DNA of 53,860 nt from Halalkalibacter oceani (GTDB lineage: Bacteria > Bacillota > Bacilli > Bacillales > Bacillaceae_D): the NCBI RefSeq assembly GCF_023715605.1, contig NZ_JAMBOL010000020.1:1-53860 (forward strand). Direction: 5' to 3'. Numbering within the stretch: the first letter of the stretch is position 1; the number at the start of each line of letters is the position of its first letter. Below, piece after piece: positions 41,658 through 50,667 of the stretch. The notes under the pieces are model-generated. The model did not search any database and had not been told where the DNA came from. It saw only the letters and a list, made by a program, of their open reading frames with translations. The translations under genes were made by a program, and so were the position numbers.

Positions 41658-42848
41658 ATGAAAATTACAGATGTAAAAGTAATTCCTGTTAATAGGTTTC
41701 TTTTTGTTGAAGTTCACACAGACGAAGGTATTGTTGGATTAGGTGAATCAGGGTGCTGGGGTTTTTTAGACGCATCGGCAGAGGCAGTTAAGAGCTTTAA
41801 AACCTACCTTTTAGGCCAAGATCCTTTACGGATTGAGCATCATTGGCAATATATGTATCGAAGCTTTCATTTTCGCGGGGCAGCAATTATGGGCGCTTTG
41901 AGCGCGATCGATATTGCTTTGTGGGACATAGCAGGAAAGTACTTAAATGCCCCGATTTATCAATTGCTTGGTGGGAAAGTTCGTGACAAAGCAAGAGTGT
42001 ACTATCATGTCGGAGGAGAAACGACAGAAGATCTAATCAATAACCTCAAAGTGGCAAAGCAAAGAGGGTTCACAGCGGTTGGTCATTTGACTCCTTTTTT
42101 GGACGAAGATAGAGAATTACCATATTACGAAACGTATGCTGAGAAGATAGGAAATGCAATTGAGAGAGTTCGCTTGTATAGGGAAGCTGTTGGTGATGAA
42201 GTCGATCTGTGTATTGAAATACATAGAAGGCTTAAACCAGCGGAGGCAATTGCTTTTGCTAAAGGAATTGCACAATATCATCCATTCTTTATCGAGGATC
42301 CTACTACACCTGATAACTTTGATTCAATGACTCATATAGCAAATAACATTGATATCCCACTTGCAACAGGTGAAAGGTTCCATACACCTCAAGAGTTTGC
42401 TCATCTTTTAAGCAGAAATGCTGTTGATTATGTCAGGCCAGATGTATGTATGTGTGGCGGCATAACAGGTGCTAAAAAAATTGCTGCGTTAGCAGAGGCA
42501 CATGATGCGATGGTTGTTCCTCATAATCCATTAAGCCCTGTTAGTACAGCAGCTTGTATTCAAATTGCCGCAAGCATTCCAAATTTTGCATTACAGGAGT
42601 ATCCAGGTGACGACAGAGCTTCAGCGACAGAGCGGTATATTGCAGCTAAGACTGATGATAAAGATAAATCGTTCAGTCAAGCCGATGTGGTTAAGAAAAC
42701 CTTGCCTTGTGAAGATGGCTATATTCTTATTCCTGAACTTCTGGGTGTAGGGGTAGAGTTGGCAGATGATGTCGAAACACGGTTCCCGTATTCTAGAAGA
42801 GAAATTCGAACCCGCCTTCATGTGGACGGTTCAGTAGTAGATCAATAA
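41658..42848 (+). CDS. Enolase-superfamily enzyme, galactonate/mannonate dehydratase-like (II)
   Basis: A 396-residue protein of the enolase superfamily, different from the preceding one. Blocks resemble galactonate dehydratase: SAIDIALWDIAGKYLNAPIY, QLLGGKVRDKARVYYHVGG, HPFFIEDPTTPDN, PLATGERFHTPQEF and VPHNPLSPVSTAACIQIAAS. At the first metal-ligand strand it reads CIEIHRRL (Glu187, His189), where DgoD has VDFHGRV. The usual KxK is absent (VGHLTPF). Most likely a sugar-acid dehydratase giving a 2-keto-3-deoxy acid; no aldolase or kinase is in the window. RBS AAGGAGG. Both enolase genes share the LacI-operator promoter. Confidence 0.87.
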   Translation: MKITDVKVIPVNRFLFVEVHTDEGIVGLGESGCWGFLDASAEAVKSFKTYLLGQDPLRIEHHWQYMYRSFHFRGAAIMGALSAIDIALWDIAGKYLNAPIYQLLGGKVRDKARVYYHVGGETTEDLINNLKVAKQRGFTAVGHLTPFLDEDRELPYYETYAEKIGNAIERVRLYREAVGDEVDLCIEIHRRLKPAEAIAFAKGIAQYHPFFIEDPTTPDNFDSMTHIANNIDIPLATGERFHTPQEFAHLLSRNAVDYVRPDVCMCGGITGAKKIAALAEAHDAMVVPHNPLSPVSTAACIQIAASIPNFALQEYPGDDRASATERYIAAKTDDKDKSFSQADVVKKTLPCEDGYILIPELLGVGVELADDVETRFPYSRREIRTRLHVDGSVVDQ

Positions 42849-42857
42849 ACTTATAGC

Positions 42858-42900
42858 AAAGGTCTCAGGTGGTTCATTGTCATCCGCTTGAGGCCTTTTT
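42858..42900 (+). terminator. Terminator of the enolase-superfamily operon
   Basis: AAAGGTCTCAGGTGG pairs along its length with CCGCTTGAGGCCTTT, with a few G-U pairs, and TTTTTAT follows. Confidence 0.85.
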
Positions 42901-43021
42901 ATATTCAGAATTTATCACCTTCAGTAATCTTATTACAAACTGAAGATTAACAAATAAAAGGCCACCTTCTTTGCTTCATTAACTTGGGTATCAGGAGCTT
43001 TTCCCTGCTCCAAAGGAAAAA

Positions 43022-43075
43022 GCGCATTCCCTATTTATAAAGAAACGATAAAATAGACAGAGATGAAAAATGCGC
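43022..43075 (+). promoter_or_regulatory. Inverted repeat ahead of the two-component genes
   Basis: GCGCATT (43022-43028) and AATGCGC (43069-43075) flank AT-rich DNA just before the response-regulator gene. It may be an autoregulatory site, or chance. The rest of 42901-43104 holds a GCTTTTCC/GGAAAAAGC dyad (42992-43019) and no gene. Confidence 0.3.
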
Positions 43076-43104
43076 ATGGTACATTGTAGTCAGGAGGAAT
43101 AAGC

Positions 43105-43809
43105 ATGGATGCACGATTATTGTTAGTAGAGGATGATCCGGAAATTGCCCGTGTCATTCGAGATGCGTTTTCCCGGGAAGGGTATGAGGTGACGTGGGCC
43201 ACGACCGGACTGGAAGGCTGGGAGGATTTTTTGCGAGACACGTTTGATCTTGTGCTCGTTGATTTGATGCTGCCTGAAATGGATGGCTTTACTCTTTGCC
43301 GGAATATCCGCTGGAAAAGCGATATTCCGTTATTAATTATCAGTGCCCGGACGGAAGATGAGGATAAGGTGAAAGGGCTCGTTGACATTGGCGCGGACGA
43401 TTATGTGCAAAAGCCGTTTAGCATTACCGAACTGAAAGCGCGGGTAGAATCGGCAATCAAACGCTGGCACCGCTATAAGGGGACGGCTGATTTCAGCGAC
43501 ACGACCGTCTATGATAACGGGTTAATGATTAACTGGGAGCAGCAAAAGGTGTTCGTCGATGCAAAGGAAAAAGAGCTGACAGTGAAGGAATTTGAGTTGC
43601 TTAAGCTTCTGACTCAGCATCCAAACCGGATCTTTTCTAAAAGCGAACTGTATCAGCATGTATGGCTGCAGGTCGATGCAAATGGACTGCATACCGTCAC
43701 CGTTCATGTGAAGTCATTGCGGGAAAAACTTGGCGATCCGGTGAAAAGTCCCCGCTTTGTCCAGACCGTATGGGGAAAAGGCTATCGCTTTATCGGGGAG
43801 CCAACATGA
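43105..43809 (+). CDS. OmpR family response regulator
   Basis: 234 residues. The receiver domain (1-120) has the acidic pair in LLVEDDPE, phospho-Asp53 in LVLVDLMLPEMDG, and YVQKPFS. A DNA-binding winged helix follows (about 135-232: ELTVKEFELLKLLTQHPNRI, SKSELYQHVW, TVTVHVKSLREKL, TVWGKGYRF). Partner of the kinase that overlaps its stop by 4 bp. Regulated process unknown; the lipoprotein downstream suggests a cell-envelope signal. RBS CAGGAGG. Confidence 0.93.
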   Translation: MDARLLLVEDDPEIARVIRDAFSREGYEVTWATTGLEGWEDFLRDTFDLVLVDLMLPEMDGFTLCRNIRWKSDIPLLIISARTEDEDKVKGLVDIGADDYVQKPFSITELKARVESAIKRWHRYKGTADFSDTTVYDNGLMINWEQQKVFVDAKEKELTVKEFELLKLLTQHPNRIFSKSELYQHVWLQVDANGLHTVTVHVKSLREKLGDPVKSPRFVQTVWGKGYRFIGEPT

Positions 43810-45293
43810 AGCTGAAGACATGGCTGCTGCTCTCTTACTTTATCGTAATGGTTCTTCCACTGGCGGGCGCTTATTTCCTTGTCGCTTCAATTCAGGCCTA
43901 TCATCATGAGCAAAATGTTGAGGAGTATTTTCAAACATGGTCTGAACTCCAGGCGATTATTGACGCGCTCGATGATCCGCTGCTGTACCAGCCAGCCATC
44001 GACTGGACGAGTGTTGAAGAGTTGACCAATGCTCAATTGTCCATTTCTCTTTATAATCGTGACGGTTTTACTTTATACAGTTCCACTCCATGGAACACCT
44101 CCTCCTTCGCCACTCCGCTGGACAGATTATATCAGGATTTATACAAGCTGGAGCAGGGGCACCGGGCATACAGTTACAGACAGCCCGTTTTTGAAAGAAA
44201 TGAAGTGATTGGTTTTTTTGAAGTGCAAGTTGGCCGAAGTGAATGGCTCGCTGCTGTTGAGGAAAGAAGCTGGCTGACGTTCGCCGGATTGGCGCTCCTG
44301 TTTCTAGTTATCTATACGAGCGTCATTTTACTGCTTAATCGGAAATTAAACCGGCGGTTAAAGCTGTTGATGGAACAGATGACGGCATTTGCCAACCGTC
44401 AAGAGATCGAGGAAGTCAGAACCAATGAGGATGAAATCGGGCTGCTGACAGAGCATTTTTACCGGATGAAAAGGCAAATCGAAGACGCGCGAAAAGCGGT
44501 CGAGAAAGAGCAAAAGGAAAAGGAATATATGATTGCCACGCTGTCGCATGACTTAAAAACGCCCTTAACGTCGATTCGCGCCTATACCGAAGAAATTCTC
44601 CATTCAGGAGACAGGTTGGCGGAGGAGGAACGGAAGGAATACCATATGATCGTGCTTGATAAAGCCAATTATATGAAACAGATGCTCGATGACCTGCTGA
44701 TGTTCACGCTGATGCAGTCATCTAATTATGAGATGACGTTCGTCAAGGTCGAAGGTCAGGAGTTCTTTGAAATGCTCGTTGCGGATTATGAGCCGCTCTG
44801 CCGCGAAAAAGGGATCACCATTCATGTGAGCTGTGAGGTGAGCGGCGCGTATTTCGTCAATCCGCAACAGCTGATGCGGGTGGCGGACAATTTGATGAGC
44901 AATGCTATCTTGCATACCGCGCCAGGCAAAACCATTTGGCTGGCGGTGTTTTCGGACACGCGCAGGCAGCCGGAGTGGCTTTTTCCATTTGCCGCAGAGC
45001 AGATGCCGTTTGCGGAGGAAGCGCTCTATCTGGTCGTGCAAAATGAAGGGAAAGGCGTCAAGAAGGAACAAGGACCGTATGTGTTTGATCCGCTTTACCA
45101 GGCCGATCAGGCGAGAACGAAGAAGGAATCCCGAGGAACGGGACTTGGGTTGAGCATTACAAAGCAAATTATCGAAAAGCATGGCGGCGAGGTCTGGTTT
45201 TTCTCAGAAGAGGAGTCCGGTACATGTGTCATTTGCCGCTTACCAAAACATGAAGGGGAAGGTGAGGAAGATGAACAAAAGGAATTTCGGTAA
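43806..45293 (+). CDS. Membrane sensor histidine kinase
   Basis: 495 residues: transmembrane helix near 7-27, extracytoplasmic sensor of about 130 residues, second helix near 160-180, HAMP (about 180-232), HisKA with LSHDLKTPLTSIRAY (phospho-His248), then HATPase with NLMSNAILH and GTGLGLSITKQIIEKHGG. The start is ATG 43806, overlapping the regulator stop (ATGA). The sensor segment is Tyr/Trp-rich and not recognised. The gene end overlaps the next gene by 23 bp. Confidence 0.92.
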   Translation: MKLKTWLLLSYFIVMVLPLAGAYFLVASIQAYHHEQNVEEYFQTWSELQAIIDALDDPLLYQPAIDWTSVEELTNAQLSISLYNRDGFTLYSSTPWNTSSFATPLDRLYQDLYKLEQGHRAYSYRQPVFERNEVIGFFEVQVGRSEWLAAVEERSWLTFAGLALLFLVIYTSVILLLNRKLNRRLKLLMEQMTAFANRQEIEEVRTNEDEIGLLTEHFYRMKRQIEDARKAVEKEQKEKEYMIATLSHDLKTPLTSIRAYTEEILHSGDRLAEEERKEYHMIVLDKANYMKQMLDDLLMFTLMQSSNYEMTFVKVEGQEFFEMLVADYEPLCREKGITIHVSCEVSGAYFVNPQQLMRVADNLMSNAILHTAPGKTIWLAVFSDTRRQPEWLFPFAAEQMPFAEEALYLVVQNEGKGVKKEQGPYVFDPLYQADQARTKKESRGTGLGLSITKQIIEKHGGEVWFFSEEESGTCVICRLPKHEGEGEEDEQKEFR

Positions 45294-46368
45294 AGCAGCT
45301 GGTCTCGCGGGACTCTCCCTGCTGTTATTTGGGTGTGCCGCTGGCGATAGTCAGTATTCTCCAGAGCAGGTGCTGAGCCAGGCGTTAGAGGAGCAGGAAG
45401 GTATTCAGGCCTACTATGGGGAGGCGCAAGTGACGACCAGCGAGGGTGATGAGGTGATTGACCAATACAGCTTGAAGGAATGGGTTAGCGCGGATGGGAA
45501 GAGGCGGATCGACCTTGTGAACAGTGAGGGCGATTCAACGGAAATCTCTGTCAATACAGGAACGGCATTTATCAGCTACCAGCCGTTGGCGAATAAGGCA
45601 ATGCGCTTCGACAGCTCGGAGGATGAGCTTTCTGCGCTTACGCCGATGTCTCCTAAGCAGCAGGCTGAGCACTTATTAAGTCTCATTCGCGATACGCACG
45701 CGATTTCAGCCGGACAGGAAGCGGAAATTGCCGGCCGGGCCGCTCATCATTTGATCGCGACGGCGAATGAAGAAGGCAAAATGCTCGGTGATCAGGAAAT
45801 TTGGGTCGATAAAGAGAATTGGATGATCTTGAAAAATGTCTCCAGCTCAGGCAACTTGACGATCGATTGGACATATACGATGGTTGATTTTGAGGCTGAG
45901 ATCACGGATGATCTTTTTGAACTGGAGCTGCCTGAAGATGTGGAATGGCAGGATCTGAGTATTACGGATCCGAAGGAGTTGACATTAGATGAAGCGATTG
46001 AATATGTCGGCAAGCCGTTTTCCTACATTCCTGAAACCGACGGGCTTGCGATTGAACGAATTGAAGTGCTGGAGCTTCAAGGGGAATGGGACCGCGCGGA
46101 AGTGACAATCGAATATGTGAAAGAAGGAGTCCCACATTTTTCGGTAACGGTATTTGAAGCATCGGAGCAGATGGAAGAGGAGTCTGCTTCCTTGGGGGAA
46201 GAAAAAATAATGATTCGCGGGCAAGAGGGGTCGTACTTAGAGTTAAATGAATTCCGCTCGCTAGTATGGCAGGAAGAGGGACTTTCCTATTCGGTTATCC
46301 TGGCTCATCCAGAGCTTACTGCCGACGGGTTTATCGAGTTGAGTGAGAAGATGATTGTTGCTGAATAA
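45271..46368 (+). CDS. Lipoprotein, LolA/sporulation-type outer-layer family
   Basis: 365 residues. Signal peptide with lipobox LLFGC (Cys22). The mature part begins SPEQVLSQALEEQEGIQAYY and is beta-rich with segments such as GDEVIDQYSLKEWVSADGKR and QEIWVDKENWMILKN. This is the pattern of the LolA-like/DUF4367-bearing lipoproteins of Bacillus, which resemble LolA/LppX lipid-binding half barrels. Strong RBS AGGTGAGGAAG inside the kinase gene. Translationally linked to the two-component system, so it may be a co-sensor or a target of the same envelope response. Function unproven. Confidence 0.8.
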   Translation: MNKRNFGKAAGLAGLSLLLFGCAAGDSQYSPEQVLSQALEEQEGIQAYYGEAQVTTSEGDEVIDQYSLKEWVSADGKRRIDLVNSEGDSTEISVNTGTAFISYQPLANKAMRFDSSEDELSALTPMSPKQQAEHLLSLIRDTHAISAGQEAEIAGRAAHHLIATANEEGKMLGDQEIWVDKENWMILKNVSSSGNLTIDWTYTMVDFEAEITDDLFELELPEDVEWQDLSITDPKELTLDEAIEYVGKPFSYIPETDGLAIERIEVLELQGEWDRAEVTIEYVKEGVPHFSVTVFEASEQMEEESASLGEEKIMIRGQEGSYLELNEFRSLVWQEEGLSYSVILAHPELTADGFIELSEKMIVAE

Positions 46369-46386
46369 TGAAAAGGGAGCGGAACA

Positions 46387-46668
46387 ATGATTTCGTTAGC
46401 AATTGGCATTGCAGCTGCCGGTTATTTTATCGGCGAAGGGCTGAAGAACTTTCATAATCCTCAGGCGGAGGGTTTGCTCGACTCGGCTGAAGATGAGTAC
46501 GAGCTGATCCGGGAGAAAGATGTTCATGATTTCCTGAATATCTCCAAGGAGGATGCCCGAAGCTTAACGGTCGAGCACCCGGATATTCCCCATGTCGTCT
46601 TAAACGGCACGATCTATTATCCGAAGCACAAACTCCGCGAATGGGTGATGCAGCTTGGTGAGTCGTAA
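46387..46668 (+). CDS. Small protein with N-terminal helix and excisionase-like C-terminus
   Basis: 93 residues. The N-terminus (ISLAIGIAAAGYFIGEGL) is hydrophobic and may anchor it to the membrane. The C-terminal 50 residues (VHDFLNISKEDARSLTV, IPHVVLNGTIYYPKHKLREW) look like a small HTH_17/excisionase-type domain, with the usual 'column header, then element name and residue to be written in' spacing of such folds. RBS AAAGGGAG. Last gene after the two-component and lipoprotein genes. Not recognised by name. Confidence 0.65.
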   Translation: MISLAIGIAAAGYFIGEGLKNFHNPQAEGLLDSAEDEYELIREKDVHDFLNISKEDARSLTVEHPDIPHVVLNGTIYYPKHKLREWVMQLGES

Positions 46669-46731
46669 TCTGACAGGCTCAGCAGAAGAGGTTTCGAGCC
46701 TCGTTTAATGTTTGAAATGAAACAGAGGATT

Positions 46732-46770
46732 AGGCTGGGATAAAGGGTGTAAACCTTTGCCCAGCCTTTA
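46732..46770 (+). terminator. Terminator after the two-component operon
   Basis: AGGCTGGG...AAAGG pairs with CCTTT...CCCAGCCT with a small inner loop, followed by TTAA. Core like the hairpin at 26801. Confidence 0.7.
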
Positions 46771-46824
46771 AGCAATGAACGGAGCGATTGCTGCTGTCTC
46801 CATCTCGCTTTACGCGAGTATTAA

Positions 46825-46853
46825 TTGGAGGAATATGTTAATCTATTCATAAT
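46825..46853 (+). promoter_or_regulatory. Possible promoter of the aldo/keto reductase gene
   Basis: TTGGAG (46825-46830), 17-bp spacer, CATAAT (46848-46853), 38 bp before the ATG. Confidence 0.4.
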
Positions 46854-46891
46854 GTAAGAGAGTTTACCAAGTCTGAAAGGGGATATGCGCA

Positions 46892-47737
46892 ATGGGAAAT
46901 GTCATTCCGGAAGTTACTCTTCATGACGGGATTACTATACCCGTCATTGGGTTGGGGACGTATCAATTAAGGGGTGAGCAAGGCGCTGAGGCGATTCGGG
47001 GTGCGATTGATGAAAGAGGCTATCGCCTGATTGATTCGGCCTATAATTATGAAAATGAGGGAACGGTAGGGGAAGCGATTAGACGCAGCTCGATTCCAAG
47101 AGAAGAGGTAATCGTTACCTCCAAGCTGCCGGGGCGTTACCAGGAATATGAAAAAGCTGAAATTGCGATTCGGGAATCGTTATTTCGCGCGAATCTTGAC
47201 TATTATGACCTGTATCTCATTCATTGGCCGAACCCTAAACAGGATCACTATGTGGAAGCGTGGCAAGCTTTAATTCATGCGAAGAAGCAAGGGCTGATCC
47301 GTTCGATCGGGGTTTGCAATTTTTTACCGGAGCATCTTGAGCGTCTGGAGCGGGAGACGGGAATCAAGCCAAGTATTAATCAAATTGAGCTGCATCCTTT
47401 CTTTAATCAGGCCGAACAAAGAGCGTGGCATGAAAGCAACCAGATTAAGACTCAATCCTGGAGCCCGCTGGCGAGAGCCAATCAGGTTTTTCAAAACAAG
47501 ACACTTCAGCAGCTTGCCGATAAATATCATAAGTCGGTTTCACAGGTGGTGTTACGGTGGCATTATCAGCTCGGCGCAATTTCCATTCCGAAATCTGCTT
47601 CTCCGGAAAGACAGCTCGAGAATATTTCCATTTTTGATTTTTCTTTAGAGGAAGCCGATATGAGGGCAATCTCGGATGTAACGCGTCCGGATGGAAGGAT
47701 GAAAAATCAGGACCCGGCGATATACGAGGAATTTTAA
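46892..47737 (+). CDS. Aldo/keto reductase
   Basis: A 281-residue NADPH-dependent carbonyl reductase with the AKR barrel. Catalytic residues are in place: Asp and Tyr in RLIDSAYNYENE, Lys in VTSKLPG, His in LYLIHWPNP. NADPH-binding blocks are GVCNFLPEHLE, NQIELHPFF and SIPKSASPERQLENISIFDF. It belongs to the group of 2,5-diketogluconate reductase or YvgN/YtbE-type enzymes that reduce methylglyoxal and other aldehydes. RBS GAAAGGGGA. Single gene, convergent with the ger operon. Confidence 0.93.
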   Translation: MGNVIPEVTLHDGITIPVIGLGTYQLRGEQGAEAIRGAIDERGYRLIDSAYNYENEGTVGEAIRRSSIPREEVIVTSKLPGRYQEYEKAEIAIRESLFRANLDYYDLYLIHWPNPKQDHYVEAWQALIHAKKQGLIRSIGVCNFLPEHLERLERETGIKPSINQIELHPFFNQAEQRAWHESNQIKTQSWSPLARANQVFQNKTLQQLADKYHKSVSQVVLRWHYQLGAISIPKSASPERQLENISIFDFSLEEADMRAISDVTRPDGRMKNQDPAIYEEF

Positions 47738-47788
47738 GTGCTTGAGACAAAGGGGCACCGTTTCCCGGCTTCTATTGAATTAGGGCTG

Positions 47789-47838
47789 GGAACCCGCTCT
47801 TTGGCTGTCCTTTTCAGCTGAAAAATGGAAGGGGTTCC
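47789..47838 (+). terminator. Hairpin after the aldo/keto reductase gene
   Basis: GGAACCC pairs with GGGTTCC; inside is the 14-bp palindrome TTTTCAGCTGAAAA (47811-47824). No T-tract. Likely an mRNA 3' structure. Confidence 0.45.
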
Positions 47839-47879
47839 GTCAGGAAAATGCGGATTTACAACGTTAAACTATTTTTTTG

Positions 47880-47934
47880 GAAACAAAAACCTTGCTTCCC
47901 CAACGCTAAGCAGAAGAAGCAAGGTGAGTTAATA
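47880..47934 (-). terminator. Terminator of the ger operon
   Basis: On the minus strand CCTTGCTTC pairs with GAAGCAAGG (47926-47934 with 47890-47898), followed by TTTTTGTTT. It lies just after the gerC stop. Confidence 0.82.
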
Positions 47935-47950
47935 ATTTCACTTGCCAGAA

Positions 47951-49114
47951 TCACGAGGTGGATTCACCATGTTCATGTAATTTATATCTTCCAGGGTAAA
48001 CAATATTCACCTCAACCTTTACATGGCGCAGGGAATCTTGGTTTAAAACGAGTTGCTGTTTTCCTGTGGCAATGCTCTTCCATTGATGTGGATGTTTGCG
48101 ATACAAAGATTCGCCCAAATTGTAAATATCTATACCCTCTTTAAAAGCAGTTTGATACGTTTTGCGGATTTGCTCCTCTATTTTTTCCTGAGCCATTTGT
48201 GTGAGTTCCTTTTCGGTAAGGTCCGTATGCAATTCATTGATCCCTGCCTTCACTTTTACTGAAATATCGAAATACGCCTTGTTCAATTTCACAATAGGAG
48301 TCACTTCATATTTGGGTTTTTCTGCGACAAGAACAGCCGCAAGCTTCTCTTCGGCAAACAAATCAAGAGGTACTCGGATCGTGTGAGTACTTAGCCAGGG
48401 CATTCCCGGCAAATCCTTAAGATCCATTCGTCCATAATAATTGTGTAGATCATATACATGTATGCCAGAATATCTAAGCAGCTCTTTTGGTTTATTACTT
48501 TCCTGCCATTGACCTTTGCGAAGCGATAATTCCGGTATATAACTGGTTCTGGCCTTTTCGTTTGAGTCCAGTACAAATTGTTGCAGGCGGACCGGAGCAA
48601 GGATAGAACGCTGTCTGAAATTTTGCTCGGGATTGTGAAGAATGGATGCATTTGGCGATAATCTAAAAAATGGGGTTGCCAGCAAGATTTCTTCAAGAGG
48701 CTCTCTTGTGCTAAACAGCCAGGCCAAGTACCTTATTTCACGATAACGATTGATCAATTCCAGCACTTCTCCGACTTTGTTTTCCTTCATCAATCTCTCG
48801 CTGAACAAAATGGCAGAGATTTGTCCCCAGTTTAAGCGTTGTTGTGATGTACTGTACAAATCATTTGCCGCCTCCGTAAACGAGGAACCTTCGCCTTTGC
48901 CCACCCAAACCGGGGGCTGCTCCGCTTTTTGCTGTCCCTCCAGCTTGGCCACTGTCGAGAAATCAAGCAATTGCACATATAAGGTGTATTGACCATCGAC
49001 ATAGTCTATTCCAACAGCCGTAGCATAGTTCATGTTTTGCACTTCATAACTGCTCCAGCAACCGGTAAGGGTGAGAAGGAGGAGAAGTGCCACCATGCTT
49101 TTATATCTCCTCAT
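47951..49114 (-). CDS. gerC: Spore germination receptor lipoprotein, GerC type
   Basis: A 387-residue lipoprotein of the inner spore membrane and C subunit of a GerA-type germinant receptor. Signal peptide with lipobox LTGC, followed by the family start WSSYEVQNMNYATAVGIDY. Other blocks: ERLMKENKVGEVLELINRYRE, FSTREPLEEIL, LLRYSGIHVYD. ATG 49114 overlaps the gerA stop (ATGA), which settles the start; longer upstream frames are not needed. Follows gerB and gerA on the minus strand. Confidence 0.92.
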   Translation of the reverse strand: MRRYKSMVALLLLLTLTGCWSSYEVQNMNYATAVGIDYVDGQYTLYVQLLDFSTVAKLEGQQKAEQPPVWVGKGEGSSFTEAANDLYSTSQQRLNWGQISAILFSERLMKENKVGEVLELINRYREIRYLAWLFSTREPLEEILLATPFFRLSPNASILHNPEQNFRQRSILAPVRLQQFVLDSNEKARTSYIPELSLRKGQWQESNKPKELLRYSGIHVYDLHNYYGRMDLKDLPGMPWLSTHTIRVPLDLFAEEKLAAVLVAEKPKYEVTPIVKLNKAYFDISVKVKAGINELHTDLTEKELTQMAQEKIEEQIRKTYQTAFKEGIDIYNLGESLYRKHPHQWKSIATGKQQLVLNQDSLRHVKVEVNIVYPGRYKLHEHGESTS

Positions 49115-50658
49115 TTTTTCCTGTCCCCTTGGCTTGTAGAATCTCGCATCTTCAACATGTCCGGTCGTGTTTTTCGCCATTGCCAAGGTAGTCGGAACAA
49201 AGCGTTGGCAAAGTCTTTAAATGGAGGTGATATTGGGGCCAAGTAAGGCAAGCCGCATGAACGCAAAGAAGCTAAATGGCTGAGCACAATAAATAATCCA
49301 AGAAAGAAGCCATAAATGCCAAGCATGGCAGACAGAATGAAAAGAAAAAAGCGTAAGACACTAATCGTACCAGCCAATGATAGGCTCGATAAAGTTGAAC
49401 CAAAGATCTGTGTAATTGCTCCGATGACAACAATACCAGGGGATAAGAATCCTGCACGAATGGCTGCATCCCCCAGGATAAGTCCTCCTACAACCGTTAC
49501 CGTGCTGCCGACCGCAGAAGGGAGTCGGGTACCAGCTTCCCGCAGGATTTCTAAGAAGATAAGTACAATAAACATTTCAGTTGCCACATCAAAAGGGATT
49601 CCCAACCGGTTAATCCCCAAAGTGGCAAGCAGATAATAGGGAAGCTGATCTTGATGATAGGAAAGAATGGCAACAAAAAATGCAGGAAGCAGTAGCGATA
49701 CGGACAAACCAAGTAAACGAAGCGTTTGACCAAATGTAGCTGACAAAGCAGTAAAGTGGATATCTTCGGGTGCTTTCACAAGCAAAAATAAATTGGCAGG
49801 CGCAATCAACGCAGCTGGTGTACCATCCACAATCAACGCTACACGGCCATTTAGCATACAGTTAGCGGTAAAGTCTGGTCTGCCTGTATACCCCATCAAA
49901 GGAAATAATGCTTTTGTCGGTTCCATTAATTCTTCTAGCTGAGTGGCGCTAAACGCTCCGTCAATGTGAAGATCATCTAATTTATTCTTTACATCTTGAA
50001 CAATCTTAGGATCAACAATGTCACGCATGTATAGAATCGCAACGGTTGTTTTCGTGCGAACGCCTACTTTTTTCGTTTCATAAACCATACTGGTTGATTT
50101 GATTCGTTTCCGAATTAACGCCACATTGACTCCAAGTTCTTCCACAAATCCATCCTTTGGTCCACGTACCGAGACCTCAATACTGGATTCTTCCGGATTT
50201 CGCGCTGGTTTTTTTGAGATATCGAGGGAGAATAAGGAGCGTAGGGTCGGAATAAACAAAAGCAGTTTGCCTTCAAAAATATCCGTTTCGGCCGTTTGCT
50301 CCCACTCTTCAAGAGTAACGAACTCTAATTGCAGTTGGCTCGACTCGACCATTTCCTCCTGATGATGAAAACCATTGTTTTCATAAAATCGGGTCAAATG
50401 AGGAAGCACAGTTTCATGAATGAATGTTTGGTTGTCACTTAACCCCTCACAATAAAGCAATAGGATTCTCGATTGTTCATCATCAGGGTTTAATTTGTAA
50501 ACATGGTGCTTAACATCTTGACACATTTTAAAGTGTTGGATGAGTGATTGTTCATTAAGCGGTTGCAAGACTGTTGCCTCTGTATTAGGCGATGGCCTCT
50601 TGCTTTCTGCCCCCTGATTTCCAAATAATCTTATCATTCGTCGGAATAGTTTATTCAT
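49111..50658 (-). CDS. gerA: Spore germination receptor A subunit
   Basis: A 515-residue protein: a long hydrophilic N-terminal domain (about 1-270) and four to six membrane helices (about 280-460). Family blocks: CEGLSDNQTFIHETVLPHL, MVYETKKVGVRTKTTVAILY, LFPLMGYTGRPDFTANCML, NGRVALIVDGTPAALIAPAN and GSTVTVVGGLILGDAAIRAGF. It forms the germinant-gated channel with the B and C subunits. The specific germinant cannot be told. Followed by gerC with a 4-bp overlap; preceded by gerB with a 9-bp gap. Confidence 0.94.
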   Translation of the reverse strand: MNKLFRRMIRLFGNQGAESKRPSPNTEATVLQPLNEQSLIQHFKMCQDVKHHVYKLNPDDEQSRILLLYCEGLSDNQTFIHETVLPHLTRFYENNGFHHQEEMVESSQLQLEFVTLEEWEQTAETDIFEGKLLLFIPTLRSLFSLDISKKPARNPEESSIEVSVRGPKDGFVEELGVNVALIRKRIKSTSMVYETKKVGVRTKTTVAILYMRDIVDPKIVQDVKNKLDDLHIDGAFSATQLEELMEPTKALFPLMGYTGRPDFTANCMLNGRVALIVDGTPAALIAPANLFLLVKAPEDIHFTALSATFGQTLRLLGLSVSLLLPAFFVAILSYHQDQLPYYLLATLGINRLGIPFDVATEMFIVLIFLEILREAGTRLPSAVGSTVTVVGGLILGDAAIRAGFLSPGIVVIGAITQIFGSTLSSLSLAGTISVLRFFLFILSAMLGIYGFFLGLFIVLSHLASLRSCGLPYLAPISPPFKDFANALFRLPWQWRKTRPDMLKMRDSTSQGDRKK

Positions 50659-50667
50659 CCTAGCTAG

